A stretch of DNA of 64,000 bases from NCBI GenBank assembly GCA_003281165.1, contig QCCT01000002.1:1-64000 (forward strand). The letters are read 5' to 3'. Position numbers and translations under genes: made by a program. This document shows, in pieces, positions 26,740 to 33,203 of the stretch; position 1 is the first letter of the stretch; every line of letters begins with the position of its first letter. Below the pieces are notes generated by a model, which was not told the origin of the DNA, made no database searches, and was given only the letters and a program-made list of their open reading frames with translations. The DNA comes from Prochlorococcus sp. AG-347-M18. GTDB taxonomy: Bacteria > Cyanobacteriota > Cyanobacteriia > PCC-6307 > Cyanobiaceae.

Positions 26740-26967
26740 ATGCAATTACTCGGATTGATTCTTCTTCTAGCTAGTAGCTGGTATTTATGGAAATTAACAT
26801 CAAACTTTCTTGATGAACCAACAAAAAAAGAACTGACTAATAGTTTAAATAACCTCAAAAATAAATTCTCTGAGGGAAAACAAAATTTCTCTAAAGCGAA
26901 AATAAGTGAAGCTTGGGAAAAATACAAAGAAGAAGGTGGTGCCTTATCTAATAAAGAAAAAAGCTAG
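26740..26967 (+). CDS. Small single-span membrane protein
   Basis: A 75-residue protein with an N-terminal membrane helix (LLGLILLLASSWYLWKL) and a long charged helical cytoplasmic part (LTNSLNNLKNKFSEGKQNFSKAK...). The TAG stop overlaps the GTG start of the next gene by one base (TAGTG), which indicates a translationally coupled pair. Confidence 0.55.
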   Translation: MQLLGLILLLASSWYLWKLTSNFLDEPTKKELTNSLNNLKNKFSEGKQNFSKAKISEAWEKYKEEGGALSNKEKS

Positions 26968-27221
26968 TGGACTTTTTTATTATTACGAGTCTTACTAAAG
27001 ATATTTCTAGAATTGATCTAATAGGTATTTTGTTTGGTCATTTAATTTTTGGTGTTGCATTGACACAGCTTTTAGATTGGACGTGGTTAAAGAACCTTAT
27101 GAGTGAAGAAGATAAAACAAGGATGCTTAAAAGTTATACATGGAAAGACTTATTAGTAGATGGAGCAATTGTTACTGTAGTTCTAGGAATAATCTTTTTA
27201 ATAATTAGCATTTTTCTATAA
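26967..27221 (+). CDS. Small two-span membrane protein
   Basis: An 84-residue protein with a GTG start that overlaps the upstream stop. Two hydrophobic segments are visible (IDLIGILFGHLIFGVALTQL and LVDGAIVTVVLGIIFLIISIF), separated by a polar loop (KNLMSEEDKTRMLKSYTWKD). It forms a probable operon with 26740-26967 and two micro-ORFs that follow without gaps. Confidence 0.55.
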   Translation: MDFFIITSLTKDISRIDLIGILFGHLIFGVALTQLLDWTWLKNLMSEEDKTRMLKSYTWKDLLVDGAIVTVVLGIIFLIISIFL

Positions 27222-27311
27222 ATGAACATAACTTACATCCTTTTAGTTTTTTTAATGATATCAATTGTGATTTTCACTCAAATAATCAATTTTTCCGATA
27301 AATCAAAATAA
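27222..27311 (+). CDS. Micro membrane peptide
   Basis: A 29-codon ORF that starts immediately after the previous stop and ends immediately before the next ATG. It consists of one hydrophobic helix (ITYILLVFLMISIVIF) and a short polar tail. The gap-free head-to-tail placement of four ORFs supports a real operon. Confidence 0.42.
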   Translation: MNITYILLVFLMISIVIFTQIINFSDKSK

Positions 27312-27413
27312 ATGAACGAAGTAGCTAGCAACTCCTCAACTGGGTGGTACTTAATCGCTTTGGTAAGCACTTTATCTTTTTTAGCTTTAATTTACTTCGG
27401 CCAAAAAAGATAG
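27312..27413 (+). CDS. Micro membrane peptide
   Basis: A 33-codon ORF starting at the base after the previous stop codon. One hydrophobic helix (WYLIALVSTLSFLALIYFG) ends in the basic QKR. It is the last of four contiguous small membrane ORFs. The role is unknown. Confidence 0.42.
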   Translation: MNEVASNSSTGWYLIALVSTLSFLALIYFGQKR

Positions 27414-27442
27414 CCTAAATTTTGAAAGATTATTTAAATTCA

Positions 27443-27477
27443 TAAAAAAAAACTCTGCAACTTCATAAGATGCAGAG
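27443..27477 (-). terminator. Rho-independent terminator on the minus strand
   Basis: CTCTGCA (27453-27459) pairs with TGCAGAG (27471-27477). Read on the minus strand, the hairpin is followed by a run of eight or more T. It ends the small minus-strand unit that begins upstream of 27623. Confidence 0.65.
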
Positions 27478-27500
27478 CTTTCAATTATTAAGTAACTGAT

Positions 27501-27623
27501 TTATATAAATCTGTTGATTATAAAGCCTTTTTTCTTAATCAAAGAAAAAGAGACCGATGAATATGATGAAGATACTGAATTCACGGCCCCTTTGATAACC
27601 GCATTTTTCGGTAGATACGACAA
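27501..27623 (-). CDS. 40-residue peptide with a perfect Shine-Dalgarno
   Basis: The ORF starts at TTG 27623 and encodes MSYLPKNAVIKGAVNSVSSS..., a Ser- and Val-rich peptide with a basic C-terminus (KKKGFIINRFI). On the minus strand AAGGAGGTGA lies about seven bases upstream of the TTG. This is a full complement of the 16S 3' end, which is rare in this genome. A rho-independent terminator follows directly. RBS, ORF and terminator together form a tidy mini-gene. No family is known to me. It might instead be a small RNA whose G-rich segment serves another purpose. Confidence 0.5.
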   Translation of the reverse strand: MSYLPKNAVIKGAVNSVSSSYSSVSFSLIKKKGFIINRFI

Positions 27624-27755
27624 TGAATCACCTCCTTTACTAATGTTTTTTTAAAGATAACTAAAAGAATTAAACAAGGAAAGAATTTCGTTAAAAATTT
27701 AAAAGTTTTTTAACAAATTACCGATATCCATCTCTTAAAAATAAAAATATAGATT

Positions 27756-28421
27756 TTACCAAGGCAAAACTTCTCCGTTAGCATGCCAAAACGTACCCGA
27801 GTTATTTTTATTTAAAGAATCTATACGTTTTAAAAGGCCATTTGCTGATTCTTCAGGACTAATTCCATTTCTTGTAAAGCCAGTCATTCTTGTACTCACT
27901 AATCCAGGATGCAAAATAGCTACATAAATATCTTCTCTTGATAAATCTATAGAAAGTGATTTTGCTGCCATGGACAAAGCGACTTTAGACATCCTGTAAC
28001 CATAAGAACTTCCAGATGTATTATCTTCAATAGATCCCATTCTACTTGTGATAAAAGCAACTTTAGAAGATCTTTTTAAAAAATGTTTAAGTGATTGAGT
28101 CATACATATTGGGCTCAATGCATTGATTTCAAATTGATGCAAAATACTTTTCTTATCTAAGTTTTCGAAGGAATTAAATTCATAAATTCCTGCATTATGA
28201 ATTAAGCAATCTAAATTAACTCCAGATAATTTTTTACACAAATTTGTTATGGACTCATTAGAAGAAATTTCTACATTCTCTTCAACTCTCACTCCTAAAT
28301 CTCTAAGTTCTTTTGAAGCTTTCCTACACGTTGCAATTACATTATCTCCCCTCTTATGAATTTGCCTACATAATTCTAATCCAATACCCCTATTTGATCC
28401 TGTAATTAAATAAGTCGGCAT
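27756..28421 (-). CDS. Short-chain dehydrogenase/reductase
   Basis: A 221-residue SDR-family enzyme. The NAD(P)-binding motif is TGSNRGIGLE near residue 7, the NAG segment is HNAGIYEF, and the catalytic YxxxK is in YGYRMSKVAL with Ser about a dozen residues earlier (TSRMGS). It is slightly short for the family but looks complete. Members of this branch are often annotated as carbonyl reductases or C-factor-like. The substrate cannot be told from the sequence. It stands alone on the minus strand among small genes. Confidence 0.85.
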   Translation of the reverse strand: MPTYLITGSNRGIGLELCRQIHKRGDNVIATCRKASKELRDLGVRVEENVEISSNESITNLCKKLSGVNLDCLIHNAGIYEFNSFENLDKKSILHQFEINALSPICMTQSLKHFLKRSSKVAFITSRMGSIEDNTSGSSYGYRMSKVALSMAAKSLSIDLSREDIYVAILHPGLVSTRMTGFTRNGISPEESANGLLKRIDSLNKNNSGTFWHANGEVLPW

Positions 28422-28594
28422 CTTTAAACTAAAAAATAAAAAATTAATCTAAATCCAAATATAAAAAAAAACAAACTAGAAAAAGAAAAAATTTATAAAA
28501 TTCCTTATAAGATTTATTAGAGTTATAATAGTTTGTGACTCACAAAAGAGTTTATAAAGAAAGCAAAGATATTTTTATCATCAAATTTTAATGT

Positions 28595-28801
28595 ATGGAA
28601 ATTTTCAATCAAGAATTTATACAAGAGATTATTAGGTTAACTTGGAGAAATCCTGCTTTCATGGCTATAGCTATTGCGTTAGTTTGGCTTATCCCACAAT
28701 TATTTATCAGAAAAATAATGGCAAATAAATATGAAAGAAGAAAAATAGAAATTCAGAAAAATAAAATTCAGAAGCTTTACCCAACTAATACTCCTAAATA
28801 A
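28595..28801 (+). CDS. Small single-span membrane protein
   Basis: A 68-residue protein with a membrane helix (PAFMAIAIALVWLIPQLFI) near the middle and a basic, probably cytoplasmic C-terminus (MANKYERRKIEIQKNKIQ). No family is recognised. Confidence 0.5.
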   Translation: MEIFNQEFIQEIIRLTWRNPAFMAIAIALVWLIPQLFIRKIMANKYERRKIEIQKNKIQKLYPTNTPK

Positions 28802-28863
28802 GATTTTTATTTATAAGATGATCTAATGAATCAAAAAAAATACTTTTTTCATCTAAGTAAAAT

Positions 28864-29055
28864 ATGACCTACAAAATAATTAGACTTGATGGGAAAGATG
28901 ACGAATTAACAGCTCAAAGTTTTGATAAGTATTCAGATGCTTACGATTTGTTAGAGGAACTATATGGAGATTTATGTTGTTCAGATGCTGATTATGGAGA
29001 CTTAACCTATTACGATATTGTGGAAAATAATTTAAAAATTATTAATGGAGAATAA
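28864..29055 (+). CDS. Small hypothetical protein
   Basis: A 63-residue acidic protein (YKIIRLDGKDDELTAQSFDKYSDAYDLLEELYGDLCCSDADYGD...) with strand-helix character and a CC pair. It overlaps the next gene's start by eleven bases, suggesting a joint transcript. The family is unknown, but composition is strongly coding-like. Confidence 0.55.
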   Translation: MTYKIIRLDGKDDELTAQSFDKYSDAYDLLEELYGDLCCSDADYGDLTYYDIVENNLKIINGE

Positions 29056-29254
29056 AAAATGGGCTCCCTCCCAAGAAGAAAATTTAGGGGTAATAACAAG
29101 TGTATATGAATTCATTAAAGAAGAACTTTCAGAACTTCAAAAAAAAACTGGATGTCCCGATTCATTTATTTATGATTTTATTGGCAAGATTCAGAATGAA
29201 TGGCATCCTGAATCTTGCCACTCCATAGTTAGAAATAAAAAAAGGAAAAATTAG
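29045..29254 (+). CDS. Small hypothetical protein
   Basis: A 69-residue soluble protein, helical, with DSFIYDFIGKIQNEWHPESC near the C-terminus and a basic tail. It overlaps the end of 28864-29055 in another frame and is probably co-translated. No family is recognised. Confidence 0.5.
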   Translation: MENKKWAPSQEENLGVITSVYEFIKEELSELQKKTGCPDSFIYDFIGKIQNEWHPESCHSIVRNKKRKN

Positions 29255-29324
29255 AAAATATTAAATCTTCAACTCAAATTTATAAAATTTCTCTAATATA
29301 ATTTGAATTTAAAAATATTAAATC

Positions 29325-29411
29325 ATGATTATTAGAATACTAGGTATTATTCTTATCCTTGGTACGATTGCATATTATGGTTTAGTTTTAACTGGTCAAA
29401 GCAACCTTTAG
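29325..29411 (+). CDS. Micro membrane peptide
   Basis: A 28-codon ORF that is almost entirely one helix (MIIRILGIILILGTIAYYGLV). It has an ATG start. It sits 26 bases before the TIGR02450 gene. Real but unassigned micro-proteins of this kind are common in Prochlorococcus. Moderate doubt remains. Confidence 0.38.
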   Translation: MIIRILGIILILGTIAYYGLVLTGQSNL

Positions 29412-29437
29412 TTTTTTAAATTATTAAGAAATCTCTC

Positions 29438-29650
29438 ATGAAATGGCCTCCTACATTGTGTTGGACAGCACCAAAAACTATTAATGGTAATAGACATTTT
29501 CAAGTTAAAGCTTACGGTGGTAAAAATGAAGATAGATGGGTTGACGTTTTCCCTACCAAAAATAAAAAAGATATTAGAAGGATATTATGGGCAAAACTAA
29601 AATCAGAATGGACTACTGGATGGTTAAGGCTCCCCAAAGATAAAGATTAA
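29438..29650 (+). CDS. TIGR02450 family Trp-rich protein
   Basis: A 70-residue protein with the family pattern: CWTAPKTINGNRHFQVKAY in the first half, then DIRRILWAKLKSEWTTGWLRLP. The five tryptophans and the HF.V motif identify TIGR02450 (DUF2389), a small conserved family of cyanobacteria and some proteobacteria with unknown function. Confidence 0.72.
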   Translation: MKWPPTLCWTAPKTINGNRHFQVKAYGGKNEDRWVDVFPTKNKKDIRRILWAKLKSEWTTGWLRLPKDKD

Positions 29651-29749
29651 TTTGTCTATGTAAACAAATATTATTAACCAGAAAACTGTAAAAAATAATA
29701 CCTAACTCAAAAATAATAACTTCTAAAATTTTTTTAATTGATGTTTAAT

Positions 29750-29911
29750 ATGAAGTCAGAACCGAAGAAAAAACTACCTAATAAAAAAGTTATAAGTTCA
29801 GCAAAATTTGAGGCTAAAGAACAATTTACAAAATCTGCATTAGAAAATTTAAAAACAGAAAATGAAAGACTTGTAAATTCACTAAAAAAATCTGGGGAGA
29901 TTAAAGAGTAA
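29750..29911 (+). CDS. Small coiled-coil hypothetical protein
   Basis: A 53-residue ORF with a basic first part (KSEPKKKLPNKKV) and a heptad-like second part (KSALENLKTENERLVNSLKK). It has an ATG start. It is probably a short coiled coil with no membrane segment. Confidence 0.42.
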   Translation: MKSEPKKKLPNKKVISSAKFEAKEQFTKSALENLKTENERLVNSLKKSGEIKE

Positions 29912-29973
29912 AAAGAAAATAGACTTACAGTATTTAAAATTTTTTATTATTATGTAAATTTATAGATTGAGAA

Positions 29974-30093
29974 ATGATTGAAAAAATCTCTCTAGCAAAT
30001 TCTCATTTACCTCAACTTATTGGGTTCGTACTAATGTCAATTGGTTACACATTAGGCAATAAATTCTACCTTCCGGAAATCAAACAAAAGTAA
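29974..30093 (+). CDS. Micro hypothetical protein
   Basis: A 39-codon ORF with a weakly hydrophobic central helix (LPQLIGFVLMSIGYTLGN) and a polar end (KFYLPEIKQK). It has an ATG start. Function is unknown. Confidence 0.38.
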   Translation: MIEKISLANSHLPQLIGFVLMSIGYTLGNKFYLPEIKQK

Positions 30094-30447
30094 TAATTTC
30101 TAGTTATTAAAAATAATTTTAAATAAATAACATTGAAAATATATTTTTTAAAAAATTTTTCAATATTTTATCTGATTCAAAGTAAAATTTTTAAACTAAT
30201 TCTGTAATTCAATTAAGACTAGTCTTAGGATGTTACTGACACATAAATGCAACAGTACAGTCCTTAAAAATGTGAAATCCAAAGAAAAAGTAAGAATTCA
30301 TACTAATTTTTTTTTAAATATGTTACATTTGTTAATAATTCAAGTTAAGGTTTCCTCAGTTAATAAAGCAGAAATGAGGGGATGTTTGATGTTTACAAAT
30401 GTCATTTACTCTTTGGCTTACTAATTGATCACATATAAAATCTAAAA
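30094..30447. other. Gene-poor spacer upstream of the HLIP gene
   Basis: I see no convincing gene here. One open frame exists (30230-30424) but its composition is irregular and nothing supports it. This long spacer probably carries the regulatory region of the HLIP gene, as such genes respond to light stress. I found no recognisable operator. Confidence 0.4.
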
Positions 30448-30702
30448 ATGGATGCACTTACTAGTTTTATAGTTGTTATCATCGCAATTACAATTCAATT
30501 CTCTTTATACGCCATCAAAAGGTTGCAGGAACCTTTGGAACCAAATTATTTGATAGATAAAAATTCAAAAAAAAATAAAAACTACATTGGTAAATTTTGG
30601 AAAAATGCCGAAATAACAAATGGGAGATTAGCTATGATTGGTTTTTTAGCTTTGATAATAAACTACGGTTTTTTTGGGTGGATAATACCTGGTTTTATTT
30701 AA
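30448..30702 (+). CDS. hli: High-light-inducible protein (HLIP)
   Basis: An 84-residue protein. The C-terminal half has the chlorophyll a/b-binding motif (AEITNGRLAMIGFLAL), where the Glu and Asn-Gly-Arg residues ligate chlorophyll and lock the helix, followed by FFGWIIPG. An additional N-terminal hydrophobic segment (FIVVIIAITIQFSLYAI) precedes it, so this is a two-helix variant rather than a minimal one-helix HLIP. HLIPs sit in the thylakoid and dissipate excess energy or protect photosystem II intermediates. Prochlorococcus carries many copies, often in islands, as here. Confidence 0.88.
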   Translation: MDALTSFIVVIIAITIQFSLYAIKRLQEPLEPNYLIDKNSKKNKNYIGKFWKNAEITNGRLAMIGFLALIINYGFFGWIIPGFI

Positions 30703-30800
30703 ACTATCACTACATTAAGGTCTTAAAGAAAAAATAAATCTCTCGTTCAAAACAAACTCTCCTTTTTAATAAAAAATTTTTATTATGAGTAAAAAAGAAA

Positions 30801-30998
30801 TTGAGCAATTCTGATTTTGATAAAAATGGATTAGACAGCTATGGAATACATTGGCTTCAATATGCTGCTTTTACTGTCTCAGGTTTTGCTATATTTACAA
30901 CCTGGGCATTTTTTTATGATGAAAGATTCCACAACTTTGTAATGAATATTTTCAGGGTTATTAACTGCAGTGGGTTCAACTGCAATGGAGCATTTTAA
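30801..30998 (+). CDS. Small membrane protein with disturbed frame at both ends
   Basis: The readable part is 65 residues from TTG 30801, with one membrane helix (WLQYAAFTVSGFAIFTTWAFFY). An ATG at 30785 in another frame stops after nine codons. Removing one A from the run of six at 30791-30796 would give MSKKKLSNSDFDKNG in frame. Likewise, dropping one base near 30962 would change the odd end NCSGFNCNGAF to TAVGSTAMEHFKNL. It may be a pseudogene, a sequencing artefact, or a gene whose start has moved. Confidence 0.5.
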   Translation: MSNSDFDKNGLDSYGIHWLQYAAFTVSGFAIFTTWAFFYDERFHNFVMNIFRVINCSGFNCNGAF

Positions 30999-31004
30999 AA
31001 ATCT

Positions 31005-31187
31005 ATGGCTAATCCAGATCAAAAAACAATATTAATAGATAATGCTTTTGAGGAAATAAAAAACATTTGTATAAATCTTCAAAAAGATACTGATGCATCG
31101 AATTCAGAACTTAAAAGTTTACTTAAACTAATTATTAATGAATGGGAAGAAAAAGAAGAACAAAAAACTGGTTTTGGGTTCAGGTAA
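31005..31187 (+). CDS. Small hypothetical protein
   Basis: A 60-residue acidic helical protein (DQKTILIDNAFEEIKNICINLQKD...) with one cysteine. ATG start, just after the frame-disturbed gene. No membrane segment and no recognised family. Confidence 0.48.
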   Translation: MANPDQKTILIDNAFEEIKNICINLQKDTDASNSELKSLLKLIINEWEEKEEQKTGFGFR

Positions 31188-31293
31188 ATTTAGCCACTCT
31201 CTAAGAAGAAACTTAGAACTCAAATCATTTTAATATGAACAGAGATTTTTTACCTTTAAAATTTAATATTTATAATTTACATTTTTAGAAAGA

Positions 31294-31332
31294 AATTAAA
31301 AAGGAATGAATCTCAAAAAAAAGTTTCATTCC
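31294..31332 (-). terminator. Rho-independent terminator on the minus strand
   Basis: GGAATGAA (31303-31310) pairs with TTCATTCC (31325-31332). On the minus strand the hairpin is followed by a T-run (31298-31302 and beyond). It lies just after the 13-codon ORF at 31359-31400. Confidence 0.6.
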
Positions 31333-31358
31333 AGATTTAGCATTAGTTTTATCTAGAT

Positions 31359-31400
31359 TTAAATTTTATAATTTAATTCCTCTGGTGGACTGTCAATCAT
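31359..31400 (-). CDS. 13-codon leader-like ORF with strong ribosome site
   Basis: The ORF MIDSPPEELNYKI is preceded on the minus strand by AGGAGGGATCTA before its ATG, a strong Shine-Dalgarno at normal spacing. A terminator hairpin follows within 30 bases. The unit is too short for ordinary gene calling. It may encode a micro-peptide or be an unlisted small RNA. Confidence 0.35.
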   Translation of the reverse strand: MIDSPPEELNYKI

Positions 31401-31482
31401 TAGATCCCTCCTATTCAACAAGTTAAACATACGCCTTACTTATTAAGAAAGTAAATCAGTAAAAATGCTGATTTATTATTTT

Positions 31483-31584
31483 CTAAAATGTTTGAATTAA
31501 AGATGCCAATTCTGGTGCATCTAATAAAAGTGCAAAAAATGTAAGCACAACTAATAAAAATATGGAAAAGTAGAATTGAATCAT
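31483..31584 (-). CDS. Micro membrane peptide
   Basis: A 33-codon ORF with one strong hydrophobic helix (FYFSIFLLVVLTFFALLL) followed by DAPELASLIQTF. The conserved-looking DAPEL tail and ATG start favour a real gene. Not a photosystem subunit I can name. Confidence 0.45.
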   Translation of the reverse strand: MIQFYFSIFLLVVLTFFALLLDAPELASLIQTF

Positions 31585-31684
31585 GTTTTAAAATTACTTA
31601 AAAAGAATTTTTTAAGTTGTATAAAATAATGCTTTGTTTACATAATTAAATATCTCTAACTAGAGAAGTTTAATTAGAGAATAA

Positions 31685-31918
31685 TTAAGATGCTTCAGGG
31701 GAAAATATCGTCCTATTTTTTTGCCAGTACTCACAGCCTTTAAGTAAATGATCACCATGCGGTATGCGTTTTTCGTATTTTGGACAGATCAAAATAGTAG
31801 CAAAAGTTTCTGTAGTGCTGTAGCGAAAGTGATTGCAAGTAATACAAATCTTTGTTCGTTTTCGTTTTAGGGTAGATTCTTTTAGATATTCCCATTTTGA
31901 CGGATTTACCTTGATCAT
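31685..31918 (-). CDS. Small cysteine-containing hypothetical protein
   Basis: A 77-residue protein with cysteines in TKICITCNHF, LICPKYEKRIPHGDHLLKGCEYW. The CxxC and later C...C with histidines suggests a zinc-binding fold. It begins two bases after the stop of the DUF1651 gene on the same strand, so they are probably one operon under the LexA-like promoter. Confidence 0.58.
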   Translation of the reverse strand: MIKVNPSKWEYLKESTLKRKRTKICITCNHFRYSTTETFATILICPKYEKRIPHGDHLLKGCEYWQKNRTIFSPEAS

Positions 31919-31920
31919 GA

Positions 31921-32211
31921 TTACTGGAATTTATTAGTAACAATTTGCCAACCGCCTGAAATTAATTCATTCCATGTCTCACAAGCACACTCAATAGAAT
32001 GAAGTCTTGAATTTTTAATTTGGGCTGGTTCACCTAATTCATTTGCATAGAAAAGATGAGTATATACTTGTAAGTTATTAGATACAGATTTCTTATAGCT
32101 CTCAAAAAAAATTAATAAACAACTTTTTTTGTTAAACAACCAGCCAGTTGGGGGGTCAATAAGGCTGCCACGATAAAAATAAGTCCGAACATTAGCGACT
32201 CCTGAAGTCAT
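31921..32211 (-). CDS. DUF1651 family protein (copy 1)
   Basis: A 96-residue protein with the DUF1651 pattern: TGWLF..., a central LLIFFES strand, YTHLFYANELGEPAQIKNSRL and a C-terminal CETWNELISGGWQ. DUF1651 is restricted mostly to Prochlorococcus and marine Synechococcus. The function is unknown. It shares about a third of its residues with the copy at 34356-34655 and shares the promoter too, including a LexA-like box seven bases before the ATG. First gene of a two-gene operon. Confidence 0.7.
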   Translation of the reverse strand: MTSGVANVRTYFYRGSLIDPPTGWLFNKKSCLLIFFESYKKSVSNNLQVYTHLFYANELGEPAQIKNSRLHSIECACETWNELISGGWQIVTNKFQ

Positions 32212-32217
32212 GAAGAT

Positions 32218-32263
32218 AATACAGTTGTACTATTAATATAAATGTACTACTCTTAGACGTCAA
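32218..32263 (-). promoter_or_regulatory. Promoter with LexA-like box for DUF1651 copy 1
   Basis: On the minus strand: -35 TTGACG (32258-32263), a 17-base spacer, -10 TATATT (32235-32240), then AGTACAACTGTATT (32218-32231). The last element fits the cyanobacterial LexA/SOS consensus RGTACNNNDGTWCB with one mismatch. A second TAGTAC half-site lies in the spacer. Confidence 0.55.
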
Positions 32264-32402
32264 GTATTCCTCTGGAAATTATTTAAATACTAAAATTACT
32301 TCCCAGAAATAATCAGCCGTAAACTTCTTATTTGGTAATAGTGAATACAAGAAACTACTTGAAAAGGAAAATATCATTAAAGAGTATGTCCAAAAGAATG
32401 CA

Positions 32403-32639
32403 ATGTATCGAAATCCCTTCTATTTAGGATGGAACAAAGGTTGGTCTTTTTTATTTTTTTTAGAGGGTGGCATTGCAAAAATTGAAGCAAAAGGTTTTGG
32501 TATTTCTATTACAACAAAAGTTGAGAAAGGAGAATCACCCCTAGAATCTGCGGATAGATTAGTCTCGAAAGAGCAAAGGATTAGAAAATCAAGATATTAT
32601 TCTTGGGTTAAATCTATTAATGAAAAAACAATAAATTAA
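32403..32639 (+). CDS. Small hypothetical protein
   Basis: A 78-residue protein (NPFYLGWNKGWSFLFFLEGGIAKIEAKGFGISITTKVEKGE...). The middle reads as beta strands and the end is basic. It is divergent from the DUF1651 gene. No family is recognised. Confidence 0.48.
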   Translation: MYRNPFYLGWNKGWSFLFFLEGGIAKIEAKGFGISITTKVEKGESPLESADRLVSKEQRIRKSRYYSWVKSINEKTIN

Positions 32640-32708
32640 CCAATCCTTAAATTTCTAAAGTTATTTGTTGACAGTCAATTTAAAATAGAAAATAGTGATT
32701 TATTTTTC

Positions 32709-32966
32709 GTGTCAAATAAATTTTATGAATGGTGGAAAAACCATAGAAAAGTTGTAACCTATGGGGCTTTTATCATCTTGTTTGGTTTTTATTTATCTCC
32801 TGTTATCAAAGAAGCAAAATACAAAAACCAATGTATTAAGAACTCCACTAAAGGAGCTTTAACAAAATTTAATAAGGAAGATATAGGAGAAACTTTACTA
32901 GAAGAAACAGGTTTGAATATTGATGAACTAGCAAAGATTGAGGGTTATAAGAATTGCATTAATTAA
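32709..32966 (+). CDS. Small single-span membrane protein, related to 4890-5327
   Basis: An 85-residue protein with a membrane helix (YGAFIILFGFYLS) followed directly by PVIKEAKYKNQC, the same motif as in 4890-5327. The C-terminal domain is acidic and holds a second cysteine. A TTGACA element 30 bases upstream could be its -35. It may be the first gene of an operon ending with the ligase fragment. Confidence 0.5.
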   Translation: MSNKFYEWWKNHRKVVTYGAFIILFGFYLSPVIKEAKYKNQCIKNSTKGALTKFNKEDIGETLLEETGLNIDELAKIEGYKNCIN

Positions 32967-32996
32967 AAAGTTCGCAAAAATACGCTGAGTTTTTAA

Positions 32997-33203
32997 ATGA
33001 TCAAAGGTATGTTTAAACTTGTTTTATTTGTATTATTACTTGGATTTATATCAATAAGTCCAAAAACAAGATATTTGGTTGGCATAACTCTGAAAGAAAT
33101 TTCTTCATTTCTTTTATGGACTGTTAAATATGAAGATAGAGAAAAATGGATTATAGATAAACCAAGTTGGATACCTGACCAAAAACTTAAGCCATCATAT
33201 TAA
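32997..33203 (+). CDS. Small membrane protein upstream of ligase fragment
   Basis: A 68-residue protein with one helix (KLVLFVLLLGFISIS) and a soluble tail with WIIDKPSWIPDQKLKPSY. Its TAA is followed immediately by the ATG of the ligase-like gene, so the two are co-transcribed. No family is recognised. Confidence 0.5.
   Translation: MIKGMFKLVLFVLLLGFISISPKTRYLVGITLKEISSFLLWTVKYEDREKWIIDKPSWIPDQKLKPSY

Noticed and set aside
30230-30424. A 64-codon plus-strand frame upstream of the HLIP gene
   Set aside because: Irregular composition and no support. The interval is better seen as a regulatory spacer.
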